64,000 bases of DNA from assembly GCF_026157105.1 (NCBI RefSeq), contig NZ_JANPVQ010000001.1, positions 551,501 through 615,500 of the forward strand, in the 5' to 3' direction. This DNA comes from Sphingomicrobium marinum. GTDB taxonomy: Bacteria; Pseudomonadota; Alphaproteobacteria; Sphingomonadales; Sphingomonadaceae. The position numbers and the translations under genes were made by a program. The notes under the pieces are model-generated. The model had not been told where the DNA came from. It saw only the letters and a list, made by a program, of their open reading frames with translations, and made no database searches. Below are positions 17,211 through 29,859 of the stretch, one piece after another (position 1 is the first letter of the stretch; every line of letters begins with the position of its first letter).

Positions 17211-18863
17211 ATGCTGAGCCGCCTGTCGATCCGCGACGTGGTGCTGGTCGAGCGGCTCGACCTTAATTTCGACGCAGGCCTTTGCGTGCTTACCGGGGAG
17301 ACCGGTGCGGGCAAGTCTATCCTGCTCGATGCGCTGGGGCTGGCGCTGGGCGCGCGCGCCGATAGCCGGCTGGTTCGCGCCGGCGCCGACCAGGCGCAGG
17401 CGATGGCGGAAATCGAGGTTCCTGCCGGTCATGCCGCATTGGCGCTGCTCGACGAACAAGGCATCGAACCCGAGCCCGGCGAGCCCATCCTCCTTGCGCG
17501 CACGGTAAAAGCCGATGGCGGAAGCCGAGCACGTGCTTGCGGGGCGAGCATCGCTGCCGGTGCCTTGCGCGATGTCGGCGCGGCGCTGGTGGAAATCCAT
17601 GGGCAGCATGACGAACGCGGCTTGCTCGATGCCAAGGGGCACCGGGCAATGATCGACGCGTTTGGCAAGATCGAGACGCGCACCGTTGCCGCCGCATGGG
17701 ACGCGTTGTCGCAGGCCAAGGCGCGCCACGCCGAAGTGAAGGGAGAGGTCGAGGCTGCCGAGGCCGATCGCGATTTTCTCGATCATGCAGTGGCCGAGCT
17801 GGATGAACTCAACCCGCAGGCTGGCGAGGAAGAGGAATTGGCGACGATGCGCCAGCGCCAGAAGGATGCGGCCAAGGTCGAGGAGGACCTCGAAGAGCTC
17901 GACCCATTGTTGTCGGGTGCAGAAGGTGCGCTCGCGCAGATGCGGCAGGCGGCGCGGCGATTGCAGCGGGTAAGCGAACTGCACCCCGCGCTGGCCGAAG
18001 CGTTGGCGGCGACCGATCGCGCCATCATCGAAGCCGATAGCGCGGAGGAGAGCATCATCGAGGCCCGCCGCGAACTGATGCACAGCCCCGCCGATCTCGA
18101 TGCCGCCGAAGAGCGACTATTCGCGATCCGCGGGCTGGCGCGCAAGCACCGCGTCGAGGCGGACGCGCTGCCCCAGTTGCTTGCGGACATGCAGCAAAAG
18201 CGCGATGCCATCGCTACGGGGGCGGAGCGGCTCGCGGCACTCGAGAAAACAATTAAGGATGCCGAGGCCGCTTACGATGCGGCGGCGCTGAAAGTCAGCG
18301 AAGCGCGCAGGGCCGCTGGCGAAAAGCTCGATGCGCGGGTGGCGGATGAACTGAAGCCGCTCAAGCTCGATGCCGCGCAATTCAGGACCGACATCCGCGA
18401 AGGCGAGTCGGGGCCGCAGGGGCGCGACAGCGTCGAGTTCACCATCTCGACCAACCCGGGCTCGCCCTTCGGACCGCTCAGCAAGATTGCCTCGGGGGGC
18501 GAATTGTCGCGCTTCATCCTCGCGCTCAAGGTGGCGCTGGCGGAGGTCGGCAGCGCGGGCGCGATCATCTTCGACGAAATCGATCGCGGCGTCGGCGGCG
18601 CGGTGGCGAGTGCCATCGGTGAACGGCTGGCGCGGCTGGCCACTGAAGCGCAGGTACTGGTCGTGACCCACTCCCCGCAGGTGGCGGCGCGCGCGGCGCA
18701 TCATTATCGCATCGAAAAATCGAGCGACGGCACGGTCACGCGCACCAGCGTCGCCAAGCTAGATGAGGCGGAACGCCGCGAGGAGATCGCGCGTATGCTT
18801 TCGGGCAGCGCAATCACCGACGAAGCGCGCGCACAGGCAGAAAAACTGATGGAGGCGGCATGA
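17211..18863 (+). CDS. recN: DNA repair protein RecN
   Basis: A 550-aa SMC-like ATPase of double-strand-break repair. Walker A GETGAGKS is at 29-36. A coiled-coil region (about 150-360, rich in Glu/Ala/Arg) joins the halves, and the C-terminal ATPase part carries the signature ASGGELSRFILALK, Walker B IIFDEIDRGVGG and the H-loop VVTHSPQVAA. Length is typical. The stop overlaps the start of the next gene (ATGA). Confidence 0.95.
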   Translation: MLSRLSIRDVVLVERLDLNFDAGLCVLTGETGAGKSILLDALGLALGARADSRLVRAGADQAQAMAEIEVPAGHAALALLDEQGIEPEPGEPILLARTVKADGGSRARACGASIAAGALRDVGAALVEIHGQHDERGLLDAKGHRAMIDAFGKIETRTVAAAWDALSQAKARHAEVKGEVEAAEADRDFLDHAVAELDELNPQAGEEEELATMRQRQKDAAKVEEDLEELDPLLSGAEGALAQMRQAARRLQRVSELHPALAEALAATDRAIIEADSAEESIIEARRELMHSPADLDAAEERLFAIRGLARKHRVEADALPQLLADMQQKRDAIATGAERLAALEKTIKDAEAAYDAAALKVSEARRAAGEKLDARVADELKPLKLDAAQFRTDIREGESGPQGRDSVEFTISTNPGSPFGPLSKIASGGELSRFILALKVALAEVGSAGAIIFDEIDRGVGGAVASAIGERLARLATEAQVLVVTHSPQVAARAAHHYRIEKSSDGTVTRTSVAKLDEAERREEIARMLSGSAITDEARAQAEKLMEAA

Positions 18864-19591
18864 ATCGCAGCGAATTGAGCCAGGACTATGAGGGCAAGCA
18901 GCTATCCCATCTGGTGTTCGAAGATGGCTCGGGCGTGGCGCGGCCCGGCGTGGTCATCCTTCCGAGCTTCGCCAATCGCGGGCCGCTCGAGGAAGAGTTT
19001 GCCGCCAAGCTGGTAGACCTTGGTTATTCGGCGCTCGTCGCGGACATTTACGGCGCGGACATGATTGGCATCGATGTCGGTGAAGACGAAGGCAAGCAAA
19101 AGGCCTTCGACACGATGAACGAGAAGATGGAAGATCGCGGCGCCTATGCAAAGCAGCAGGCGGCGATCCTCGATTTTGCCAAGGGTCTCGATGCTTTTGA
19201 CGGCAACAAGATGGCCGTCATGGGCTTTTGTTTCGGCGGGCTATGCACGCTCGACCTGGCGCGGTCGGGCGCGGACTTCAAGGTCGCGGGCTCCTTCCAT
19301 GGACTGCTCACCATCCCCAACTTCAAGACGCAGGAGATCAAGGCCAAGGTCGCCGTCTTCCACGGCTGGGACGATCCCATGGCGCCGCCCGCCGATGTCG
19401 TCGCGCTGGGGCAGGAATTGACCGAACAGGGCGCATGCGACTGGCAGATCCACGCTTATGGCGGCGTCGGCCACGCCTTCACCAATCCCAACGCAAGCAA
19501 GCTTGGCATCGACAATGTTGCGCACGATGCAACCGCTGCGGCGCGTAGCTGGGACAGTTTCTGCGACTTGTTGAGCGAAACGCTGCGCTAG
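18860..19591 (+). CDS. dienelactone hydrolase family protein
   Basis: A 243-aa alpha/beta hydrolase with the dienelactone-hydrolase triad. The cysteine nucleophile is in MGFCFGG (about residue 122), the Asp in FHGWDDPM (about 172) and the His in GGVGHAFTNP (about 204). It is cytosolic with no signal. The gene is translationally coupled to recN, but there is no functional link I can see, and the physiological substrate is unknown. Confidence 0.88.
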   Translation: MNRSELSQDYEGKQLSHLVFEDGSGVARPGVVILPSFANRGPLEEEFAAKLVDLGYSALVADIYGADMIGIDVGEDEGKQKAFDTMNEKMEDRGAYAKQQAAILDFAKGLDAFDGNKMAVMGFCFGGLCTLDLARSGADFKVAGSFHGLLTIPNFKTQEIKAKVAVFHGWDDPMAPPADVVALGQELTEQGACDWQIHAYGGVGHAFTNPNASKLGIDNVAHDATAAARSWDSFCDLLSETLR

Positions 19592-22532
<2,941 letters not shown>

Positions 22533-22536
<4 letters not shown>

Positions 22537-23468
22537 TCGCTTTCCTTTGCAAGCCGCGCGTCGAGGCGAGCGCGCACGCTATTCGCATAATTGACGCACG
22601 CGGCTTCGTCGACCAGCGGGGCGCGACCGGCAAAACGGTCAACCATGTCGGACGCCGAAGGATGCGGGGTGAGGAGGAGGTTGCAGGGCGCTTCGGCAAC
22701 GCGGTCCAGCGCCTTGCGATAGGCAGCGACATAGTTCGCATCGTCGCTAAAACGATATTGGTCGCTGCTCACGGGCGACAGGCTGTCGGCATAGACGATG
22801 CGGTGGCAGGTCGCCTGCTCGCACGCGCCCCAGCGCCAGCTCATTGCGCCGGGCGAATGGCCGGGTGTGGCGATGGCGGTCACCTCGATATTGCCGAGGC
22901 GGACGACATCGCCGTCGGTAATCACGCGGTCGACGCTGACCAGCGCCATGGGCGCATGCATCCCCGATTGCGGATCGTTGGGGCGCACCACGCCGCTCGC
23001 AAAGACTTGGCTGGCCTCGCTCGATGCATAGAGCGCGGCGCCGGTGAGCGACTTCAGCTTTCCCATGCCGCCGACATGATCGAAATGTTCGTGGCTGTGG
23101 AGGAGGACCTTCACGTCATCGAGGTCGAAACCGAGGCGGCGGATGTTGGCGGCAACGACGCTCGCGCGAGCCTCGGTACCGCTGTCGATCAGGACGTGGC
23201 CTCCATCGCCGGTGATGAGGATCGCGGCAATGCCGCAAGTCCCGACATAATAGGTATTGCCGTGGATGCGCACCAGCGGGGCGGGCTTGTCCCAATCGTC
23301 CCAGTCGGTGCAGGCCTGTCCGAAGGCGGGGCCTGCAGTTTCGATCGGGGCGCGGGGGCGATCAACCTGGCGCGGGGTCGACTGGACCGGAATCTGCGTG
23401 ACGCAGGCGGAAAGCGCGGCGGTAGTCAGTGCCAACGCTGTCGCCCTAACGAACAAAGCTGGCTCCAT
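22533..23468 (-). CDS. subclass B3-type metallo-beta-lactamase, predicted lipoprotein
   Basis: A 311-aa metallo-hydrolase. The signal peptide carries a lipobox (LSAC, Cys22), suggesting a membrane-anchored periplasmic enzyme. Zinc ligands of subclass B3 are intact: H126-x-H128-x-D130-H131 (HSHEHFDH), H204 in TPGHSPGAMSW, and H269 in LLTPHPS. The B3 hallmark of a non-cysteine second site is met, because no Cys follows H204 at the ligand position. Sphingomonads often carry intrinsic B3 enzymes. The gene overlaps the end of the upstream SDR gene by 23 nt and the start of prmA by 4 nt. Beta-lactam hydrolysis is inferred from the motifs only. Confidence 0.82.
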
Positions 23469-24165
23469 TGACGTCGATCACCGCGCCCGTGGCGCTGGGC
23501 GGCGCGTCGATGGCAAGCCACCGGATTGTTTCGGCAATCTCTTCGGGCTGCGCGACCTTGCCGAGCGGGATGTCTTCGAGAAGCTTGGGCCCGCCGCGGC
23601 TTTCCAGATAATCTTCTGCCATGCCCGTCATGGTGAAGCCCGGCGTCACGGCGAATGCCAAAATGCCTTCTTGCGCATAGCCTCTCGCGATCGTCTTGGT
23701 CATCGCGACCATGCCGGCCTTGGCGGCGGCATAATGCCAGTGCTGCGGGCTGTCGCCGCGATAAGCGGCGCGGCTGGCGACATTGACGATGCGCCCGGCA
23801 TCGTCCGCCTCGCCGACCTCGTGACTGCGGAAATTGGCGATGGCGAGGCGGCACAGATCGGCGCTGGCCTGCAGGTTGACCTGCAACGTCTTCGCCCAAG
23901 CCGCGTGCCACTCCTCGTCGCTCGCCTTATCCGATACCGGTTCGAAAATGCCCGCATTGTTGATGAGGACATCGATACGCTCGCCGAGCTGCGCGAAGGC
24001 CTGTTCCCACAATTGGCGCGGGGCATCCTTATCGTTGAAATCGGCGGCGATCAGGCCATCGCCGCCCTTGGTCGACTGGCCCGCCACCTTGTGACCTGAG
24101 GCTTTCAGCGCCTTGTAGGTGGCCGCGCCGATGCCGCGGCTCGCGCCGGTGAGAAGAATATGCAT
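23446..24165 (-). CDS. short-chain dehydrogenase/reductase
   Basis: A 239-aa NAD(P)-dependent oxidoreductase of the classical SDR family. The cofactor motif TGASRGIG is at about 6-13, NNAG occurs near residue 85, and the catalytic Ser...YAAAK motif follows (S about 135, HYAAAKAGM near 148-156). It has no signal peptide. Its 3' end overlaps the start of the metallo-beta-lactamase gene. The substrate is unknown; FabG-like reductases share these motifs, but the context gives no pathway. Confidence 0.9.
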   Translation of the reverse strand: MHILLTGASRGIGAATYKALKASGHKVAGQSTKGGDGLIAADFNDKDAPRQLWEQAFAQLGERIDVLINNAGIFEPVSDKASDEEWHAAWAKTLQVNLQASADLCRLAIANFRSHEVGEADDAGRIVNVASRAAYRGDSPQHWHYAAAKAGMVAMTKTIARGYAQEGILAFAVTPGFTMTGMAEDYLESRGGPKLLEDIPLGKVAQPEEIAETIRWLAIDAPPSATGAVIDVNGASFVR

Positions 24166-24218
24166 GGCCCGCTTCTACCCCGCACGAGCAAGGTGGGAAA
24201 GCGGCTTGGCGCTATGCT

Positions 24219-25505
24219 CTAGATCGCGATGCTGGCGGCAAAGGTGCTCGAGACGGTGCTTATCTCATCGATCTGGCGGCTGAAGTCGGAAAAGTCCTTC
24301 TCGACGCCATCGATATCGTCGACGACCCGTTCGGTGTCGGCGCGGATCGCTGCGATGGTGCTGCTCATCGAATCGGCGGCCAGCGCGGTTTCGTCGACCG
24401 CAGCGGTGATCGTGGTCACCGTCTGCGCCTGGCTTTCCATCGCCTGGCGGATGCGCTCGGCGGACGTCTGCACCTCTTCGACCGTCGCCTGGATCGATGC
24501 ATTGCTGTCGACCGTCTGCTTGGTCGCCGCGGTGATCGCGGTGATCTTGCTCGTGATATCGTCGGTCGCGCGCGCCGTCTGGCTGGCGAGCGATTTCACT
24601 TCCTGCGCCACCACGGCGAAGCCGCGGCCGGCATCGCCCGCACGCGCCGCTTCGATCGTGGCGTTGAGCGCAAGGAGATTGGTCTGCCCGGCAATGTCGC
24701 GGATGAGGCCGAGGATCGATTCGATGGCTTCGACATGGTTCGACAGGTCTTCGGAAACCTGCACGGCCTCCTTGGCCTGGCTTCCGGCACGGCTTGCGAC
24801 ACCGGCAGCGCCTTCGACTTCGGAGCGCGCATCTTCGATGGCGCGAATGAGCCCGGCGGCGGTCTGCGCGGCTTCGCGCATGGCGACCGCACTCTGTTCG
24901 GCAGCGGCGGCGACTTCGCTGGTTTTGCCCAGCATGCCGCGTGCGCTATCCGATGACTGGTTGGCGCGGCCAAGCAAGTTCTTCGCGCGGCCCGAGGCCT
25001 CATCCGAAAGGCGCTTCATTTCGCCCTGGAACTGGCGGCCCTTGCCGCTGCGGCGTTCCTGTTCTTCCCTGGCTTCGCACACGGCAACTTGCGCGAGCAT
25101 GACATCGGTCGAATAGAGCGCCTTGCGGACGACCGCATCGACCAGCTTGGCGCGCAGCTCGGGTTCGCCGTGATAATGATCGCAGATGCTGTTGATCATG
25201 GCGCCGGCAGCATCCGCGCGGCGCACCATGAGATGGGGGACGCTCTCATCCTCGATGAAAAGGCGGCGGCCCAGTTCGGCGACATTGTCGATCCAGTCTT
25301 CACCGAAGCTCTGGCCATATTCGCCGCGGGCGCGTTCGGCGCTGCTCTTGCCGAAATGACCCTCGATTGTGGCCTCGATCAGCTCGCCCGCTTCTGCCCA
25401 TAATAGCGCGCGGGCCTGTTCGAAGTGATCGTCCGCACCATAAGCGTCTATCCGGCTGGCGACCTGTTCCGCACTCAGCGGTTTCACGACATTTTCCTTG
25501 CCCAT
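24219..25505 (-). CDS. soluble methyl-accepting chemotaxis-type protein, possibly globin-coupled
   Basis: A 428-aa protein with no transmembrane segment. The N-terminal ~165 residues are all-helical and resemble a protoglobin/globin-coupled sensor (HemAT-like), with a candidate heme His in VPHLMVRR. The C-terminal half is an MCP signalling hairpin with the tip sequence [20 protein letters not shown], preceded by the A/E-rich coiled coil. An in-frame ATG at 25538 would add 11 residues; 25505 is chosen to match the conserved start. No other chemotaxis genes are nearby. Confidence 0.75.
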   Translation of the reverse strand: MGKENVVKPLSAEQVASRIDAYGADDHFEQARALLWAEAGELIEATIEGHFGKSSAERARGEYGQSFGEDWIDNVAELGRRLFIEDESVPHLMVRRADAAGAMINSICDHYHGEPELRAKLVDAVVRKALYSTDVMLAQVAVCEAREEQERRSGKGRQFQGEMKRLSDEASGRAKNLLGRANQSSDSARGMLGKTSEVAAAAEQSAVAMREAAQTAAGLIRAIEDARSEVEGAAGVASRAGSQAKEAVQVSEDLSNHVEAIESILGLIRDIAGQTNLLALNATIEAARAGDAGRGFAVVAQEVKSLASQTARATDDITSKITAITAATKQTVDSNASIQATVEEVQTSAERIRQAMESQAQTVTTITAAVDETALAADSMSSTIAAIRADTERVVDDIDGVEKDFSDFSRQIDEISTVSSTFAASIAI

Positions 25506-25567
25506 CAGAGTTTCCCCAAGTGAACCTTGGCTCCTCATTGGCGAAAATTGGTTAAGGGGCAGTTAGG

Positions 25568-25610
25568 ATGCCCTGCTTTCGGGCATATTGAGGGGCAAAT
25601 GCTTGCCCTC
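25568..25610 (+). other. two tandem hairpins in the sdhC leader
   Basis: Hairpin 1 pairs ATGCCC (25568-25573) with GGGCAT (25581-25586) across a 7-nt loop. Hairpin 2 pairs GAGGGGCAA (25590-25598, one bulged G) with TTGCCCTC (25603-25610) across a 4-nt loop. They lie 55 bp before the sdhC start, between divergently transcribed genes, so they are probably in the sdh 5' leader. No U tract follows either one. Confidence 0.4.
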
Positions 25611-25665
25611 TATGGCTGCACCGCCTAGGGGCAATAGCCAGCAAATTGGGCGAAGAGGAATAGGT

Positions 25666-26061
25666 ATGAGTTCGGGCGCTGAACGGCCGCTATCACCACA
25701 TCTGGGCGTGTACACGTGGGGACCGCACATGCTGGTCTCGATCCTCCATCGCGTGACGGGCGGGGCCATCACCGTTGCCGGTCTCGCGATCCTTACCTGG
25801 TGGCTGGCGGCGCTATCGGGCAGCGATGCGGCTTACGAGACATTTCAGTTCGCCATCACCCACCCGGTCGGCAAGATCATCCTGCTCGGCCTGACCTGGG
25901 CATTCTGGCAGCATCTCTTTTCGGGGCTGCGCCACCTCGTCCTCGACATCGGTGCGGGCTACGAGCTCACCACCAACAAGTTCTGGTCGATCATGACGAT
26001 CGTCGCGTCGCTGGTGGCGACTGCGGGCACCGCGCTACTCTTCGTCGGAGGCGCACAATGA
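25666..26061 (+). CDS. sdhC: succinate dehydrogenase cytochrome b556 subunit
   Basis: A 131-aa membrane anchor of complex II. The signature SPHLGVYTW...SILHRVTG occurs near the N-terminus, three transmembrane helices follow, and the heme-ligating His is in HLFSGLRHLVLDIG. The ATG at 25666 has a GAGGAA site upstream; the frame extends further, but an earlier start would overlap the hairpin region. The stop overlaps the sdhD start (ATGA). Confidence 0.95.
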   Translation: MSSGAERPLSPHLGVYTWGPHMLVSILHRVTGGAITVAGLAILTWWLAALSGSDAAYETFQFAITHPVGKIILLGLTWAFWQHLFSGLRHLVLDIGAGYELTTNKFWSIMTIVASLVATAGTALLFVGGAQ

Positions 26062-26447
26062 GCCGCGGGAAAAGCGCTACGCCGCTTGCCAAGGTGCGCG
26101 GGCTGGGTTCGGCCGGCGAAGGCGGCGACCATTGGCTCCACGAGCGGTTCACCAGCGTGGCGCTGGTCCTGCTGTCGGTTTGGCTGATCGCCAGCCTTGC
26201 CATGCTGCCCGATCTGACCCAGTCGACGATGCGCGAATGGCTGGCCGGACCGCTCGGCGCGGTACCCATGGCGCTGTTCGTCGTCACAGCCTTTAGCCAC
26301 GGCATTAATGGCCTCAAGGTTGTCGTCGACGACTATGTCGATGGCGAAGGCAACCGCATTGGCTGGCACTTCTTTTTAAACATGGTCGGTATCGCGGGGG
26401 CCTCGCTGGCTCTCTTCGCGCTGGCCAAAATCGCGTTCGGAGCCTGA
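26058..26447 (+). CDS. sdhD: succinate dehydrogenase hydrophobic membrane anchor subunit
   Basis: A 129-aa second anchor of complex II. Its sequence has the SdhD pattern: a short hydrophilic N-terminus, [12 protein letters not shown] leading the first helix, then two more helices with [15 protein letters not shown] (a conserved heme/quinone-site His and Asp-Tyr). Translation is coupled to sdhC by ATGA, and sdhA starts 7 bp later. Confidence 0.92.
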   Translation: MSRGKSATPLAKVRGLGSAGEGGDHWLHERFTSVALVLLSVWLIASLAMLPDLTQSTMREWLAGPLGAVPMALFVVTAFSHGINGLKVVVDDYVDGEGNRIGWHFFLNMVGIAGASLALFALAKIAFGA

Positions 26448-26454
26448 TCCTTCC

Positions 26455-28254
26455 ATGTCCGATTACAAGATTATCGATCATCTCTATGACGTCGTCGTTG
26501 TCGGCGCGGGCGGCTCCGGCCTTCGCGCCACCATGGGCGCGGCGGAAAAGGGTCTCAAGACTGCTTGTGTGACCAAGGTCTTCCCGACGCGCTCGCACAC
26601 CGTCGCGGCGCAGGGTGGCATCGCCGCGTCGCTCGGCAATATGGGTCCCGACCACTGGACCTGGCATATGTACGACACCGTCAAGGGATCGGACTGGCTG
26701 GGTGACCAGGATGCGATCGAATATCTTTGCCGCGAAGCGCCGGCTGCGGTCTACGAGCTCGAGCATGCGGGCATGCCGTTCAGCCGTACCGACGAGGGCA
26801 AGATCTACCAGCGCGCCTTTGGCGGCATGACGCAGAACATGGGTGAAGGCCCGGCAGCGCAGCGCACCTGCGCCGCGGCCGATCGCACCGGCCATGCAAT
26901 GCTTCACACGCTCTACCAGCAGAGCCTCAAGTACGATGCCGATTTCTTCATCGAATATTTCGCGCTCGACCTGATCATGGAAGACGGCGAGTGCCGCGGG
27001 ATCGTGGCGATGTGCCTCGATGACGGGTCGATCCATCGCTTCCGTGCGCAGGCGGTGGTGTTGGCGACCGGCGGATATGGCCGCGCTTATTACAGCGCCA
27101 CTTCGGCGCACACCTGCACGGGCGATGGCGGGGGCATGGTGCTGCGCGCCGGGCTGCCGCTGCAGGACATGGAATTCGTCCAGTTCCACCCGACCGGCAT
27201 TTACGGCGCGGGCGTGCTGATCACCGAAGGCGCGCGCGGCGAGGGCGGCTATCTCACCAATTCAGAAGGCGAGCGCTTCATGGAGCGCTACGCACCGTCA
27301 GCCAAGGATCTCGCGTCGCGCGATGTCGTGTCGCGGTCGATGGCGATGGAAATCCGCGAAGGCCGCGGCGTGGGTGACGAGAAAGATCACATCTTCCTCC
27401 ACCTCGATCACATCGATCCCAATATCCTGGCCGAGCGCCTGCCCGGCATCACCGAGACCGCGAAGATCTTCGCTGGTGTCGACCTGACGCGCGGCCCCAT
27501 CCCGGTGGTGCCGACGGTCCATTACAATATGGGCGGCATTCCGACCAACTATCACGGCGAAGTCGTGACGCTGAAGGACGGCAATCCCGATTCGGTGGTG
27601 CCCGGCCTGTTCGCGGTGGGTGAAGCCGCCTGCGTCAGCGTGCACGGCGCCAACCGGCTTGGCTCGAACAGCCTCATCGACCTCGTGGTGTTCGGCCGCG
27701 CGGCGGGGCATCGCCTTGCCGAGGTTGTCACGCCCAACGCCGCGCAGCCCAACCTGAAGGAAGGCGCGGCCGATCTGGCGATCGAGCGCCTCGACCAATT
27801 CCGCAACGCCAAGGGCGGTAGGCCGACCGCCGAAATTCGCCTCGACATGCAAAAGACGATGCAGGCTGACTGCGCCGTCTTCCGGACCGAGGAAACGTTG
27901 GCCGAGGGCGCCAAGAAGGTCGACGCGATCTGGCATTCGATGGCCGATGTCGGTGTCACCGATCGCAGCCTCATCTGGAATTCGGATCTTATCGAGACGC
28001 TCGAACTCGACAACCTGCTGAGCCAGGCCAAGGCGACGATCGACCTTGCCGCCAACCGCAAGGAAAGCCGCGGCGCGCACATGCACGAGGATTATCCCGA
28101 TCGCGACGATGCCAACTGGATGAAGCATTCGCTCATCTGGGTCGACGGCTGGGGCGGCAAGGGCAGCGGCTCGAAAATCGACTACCGCCCGGTCCACAGC
28201 TACACGCTGACCGACGACGTCGAATATATCGAGCCCAAGAAACGGGTCTACTAG
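26455..28254 (+). CDS. sdhA: succinate dehydrogenase flavoprotein subunit
   Basis: A 599-aa catalytic subunit that oxidises succinate to fumarate. The FAD-binding motif [11 protein letters not shown] is at about 15-25. [11 protein letters not shown] contains the His that covalently binds FAD. Substrate-site motifs such as [11 protein letters not shown] and [19 protein letters not shown] are present. Length and ending (KRVY) are typical. It is the last sdh gene of the operon here: a terminator and creD follow and no iron-sulfur subunit gene (sdhB) is present. Confidence 0.97.
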   Translation: MSDYKIIDHLYDVVVVGAGGSGLRATMGAAEKGLKTACVTKVFPTRSHTVAAQGGIAASLGNMGPDHWTWHMYDTVKGSDWLGDQDAIEYLCREAPAAVYELEHAGMPFSRTDEGKIYQRAFGGMTQNMGEGPAAQRTCAAADRTGHAMLHTLYQQSLKYDADFFIEYFALDLIMEDGECRGIVAMCLDDGSIHRFRAQAVVLATGGYGRAYYSATSAHTCTGDGGGMVLRAGLPLQDMEFVQFHPTGIYGAGVLITEGARGEGGYLTNSEGERFMERYAPSAKDLASRDVVSRSMAMEIREGRGVGDEKDHIFLHLDHIDPNILAERLPGITETAKIFAGVDLTRGPIPVVPTVHYNMGGIPTNYHGEVVTLKDGNPDSVVPGLFAVGEAACVSVHGANRLGSNSLIDLVVFGRAAGHRLAEVVTPNAAQPNLKEGAADLAIERLDQFRNAKGGRPTAEIRLDMQKTMQADCAVFRTEETLAEGAKKVDAIWHSMADVGVTDRSLIWNSDLIETLELDNLLSQAKATIDLAANRKESRGAHMHEDYPDRDDANWMKHSLIWVDGWGGKGSGSKIDYRPVHSYTLTDDVEYIEPKKRVY

Positions 28255-28278
28255 CCGCTTCGATAGCTGAAGCACATG

Positions 28279-28314
28279 CGGGCGTCCCGGTCGAACGGGG
28301 CGCCCGTTTGCTTT
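28279..28314 (+). terminator. intrinsic terminator after sdhA
   Basis: CGGGCGTCCCG (28279-28289) pairs with CGGGGCGCCCG (28296-28306), with one U-G wobble, across a 6-nt loop. TTTGCTTT follows. The structure begins 24 bp downstream of the sdhA stop codon. Confidence 0.85.
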
Positions 28315-28330
28315 GGAGCGATGTGCTGAC

Positions 28331-28360
28331 TTGACGGCGAACCGTTGTTTTCTGTAGATG
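28331..28360 (+). promoter_or_regulatory. possible sigma70-type promoter of creD
   Basis: TTGACG (28331-28336) followed 18 bp later by TAGATG (28355-28360). It lies between the sdhA terminator and the creD start. The -35 is good but the -10 is poor, so the assignment is weak. Confidence 0.3.
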
Positions 28361-28415
28361 AGTCGTTGAAACGAGTGTTTTGGGCGACGAAGCGTTTTAG
28401 AGAAAGGAACAGGGT

Positions 28416-29807
28416 ATGGCTTGGCGAGGCGGCACGAGGGGGCGGACGCCCGGAGGCCAACTTGCAATCACGATCTTGATCGGTCTCCTGCTTGCTGTGC
28501 CGCTCTTCACGGTTTGGGCGCTGGTGTACGACCGTCAGAGCCAGTCAGAGACGGCGCAAGCGTCGATCACCGATGGCTGGGGCGACGAGCAGGTGCTGTC
28601 GGGGCCGCTCCTTATCGTCCCCTACACCGACGTCGTCGAGGAGCAAATTCAGGAGAACGGCGTCACGCGGACGGTGCGCCGCTCGGTACGCGGGCACCTG
28701 ACCCTCTCGCCCGAACTGGCGGAGGTCGAGACGACTCTCGACCCGAGCCGGCGCGGGCGATCCATCTACGAAGCGATCGTCTACGAAGCCGCCATCGAAG
28801 GCCAATCGCGCTTTGTGCTCACCGACGACTTCGAGCGGTACGATATTACCGCTGACCAGGTCGAGTGGGATGAAGCGCAGCTGCAATTCGGCGTTCGCGA
28901 TCCGCGCGGGCTTACCGGCAATCCGGTAGTGACGATCGGCGGCGAAACCGCCAGCCTGAAGCCGGGCCGCGGCAGTGAGGGCGGGCAGGGCTTCTTTGCC
29001 TATGTCGATGCATCCGAGATCCTCGAAGGGCCGATGGTCGCCAGCTATAGCTACACGCTACGCGGCGCACAGCGCATGGCAATGCTGGCCGATGCCGGGT
29101 CGACGCGCTGGTCGGTGCGGTCGAACTGGCCGCATCCCAGCTTTACCGGCGCGTTCTTGCCCGACGACCCGGAGGTCAGCGATCGCGGCTTTGCGGCGAC
29201 GTATGAGATCGGCAACCTCGCGCTCGGTCGCACCCTGCTCACCGATGGGGAGAAGAAGCCCAACCTCGATGCGGCGGTTGCGGTGTCCGGCTACGCGATG
29301 GAACGCGGCGATGCGGTATCGCACGGCCAGGCAGCCGTGGTCAGCCTGATCGATCCAGTCGATCTCTATTCGCGGGTCGATCGTGCGGCCAAATATGGAT
29401 TTCTGCATATCGGCTTCACCTTCCTTGCGCTGCTGATGTTCGACGTTGTCGGGGGCAAGCGGGTCAGTGCCGTTGCCTACCTCCTCGTCGGGGCGGCGCT
29501 GGTGCTGTTCTTCGTGCTGCTCTTGGCCTTTGCCGAAGTCATCGGGTTCGGACCCGCCTATCTGGTTGCGTCTGCGGCGATTGCCGGATTGGTGACGCTC
29601 TATACCAAGGCGGTCCTGAACGGATGGAAGCCAGCATTGATTGTCGGCGGCTTGCTGGCCGCGCTCTATGCGGCGCTTTACGTCCTTCTGGGACTTGAGA
29701 GTTTGAGCCTGCTGATCGGATCGCTGATGCTGTTCGCGGCGCTCGCGGCGGTGATGTACGCAACCCGCAATCTCGATTGGGGCCACGCCGAACAAGTGCC
29801 CGAATAG
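28416..29807 (+). CDS. creD: CreD-family inner membrane protein
   Basis: A 463-aa membrane protein of the CreD family. One N-terminal helix (about residues 16-36, LAITILIGLLLAVPLFTVWALV) is followed by a large periplasmic domain (to ~315) and five or more closely spaced C-terminal helices (about 325-445). In enterobacteria creD is induced by the CreBC two-component system; no creB/creC is in this window. GAAAGGAAC supplies the ribosome-binding site. It may be co-transcribed with the following LOG-family gene, 25 bp away. Confidence 0.85.
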   Translation: MAWRGGTRGRTPGGQLAITILIGLLLAVPLFTVWALVYDRQSQSETAQASITDGWGDEQVLSGPLLIVPYTDVVEEQIQENGVTRTVRRSVRGHLTLSPELAEVETTLDPSRRGRSIYEAIVYEAAIEGQSRFVLTDDFERYDITADQVEWDEAQLQFGVRDPRGLTGNPVVTIGGETASLKPGRGSEGGQGFFAYVDASEILEGPMVASYSYTLRGAQRMAMLADAGSTRWSVRSNWPHPSFTGAFLPDDPEVSDRGFAATYEIGNLALGRTLLTDGEKKPNLDAAVAVSGYAMERGDAVSHGQAAVVSLIDPVDLYSRVDRAAKYGFLHIGFTFLALLMFDVVGGKRVSAVAYLLVGAALVLFFVLLLAFAEVIGFGPAYLVASAAIAGLVTLYTKAVLNGWKPALIVGGLLAALYAALYVLLGLESLSLLIGSLMLFAALAAVMYATRNLDWGHAEQVPE

Positions 29808-29831
29808 GCCAAAAAAGAACCTAGGAAAGGA

Positions 29832-29859
29832 CATGGGGAGCGGCTACCCACTCCCCATG
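29832..29859 (+). promoter_or_regulatory. 9-bp stem-loop carrying both candidate start codons of the LOG-family gene
   Basis: CATGGGGAG (29832-29840) and CTCCCCATG (29851-29859) form a perfect 9-bp stem with a 10-nt loop. Each arm contains an in-frame ATG (29833 and 29857) of the downstream gene. If the hairpin forms in mRNA it would hide the start codon next to the AGGAAAGG ribosome-binding site. Confidence 0.5.
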
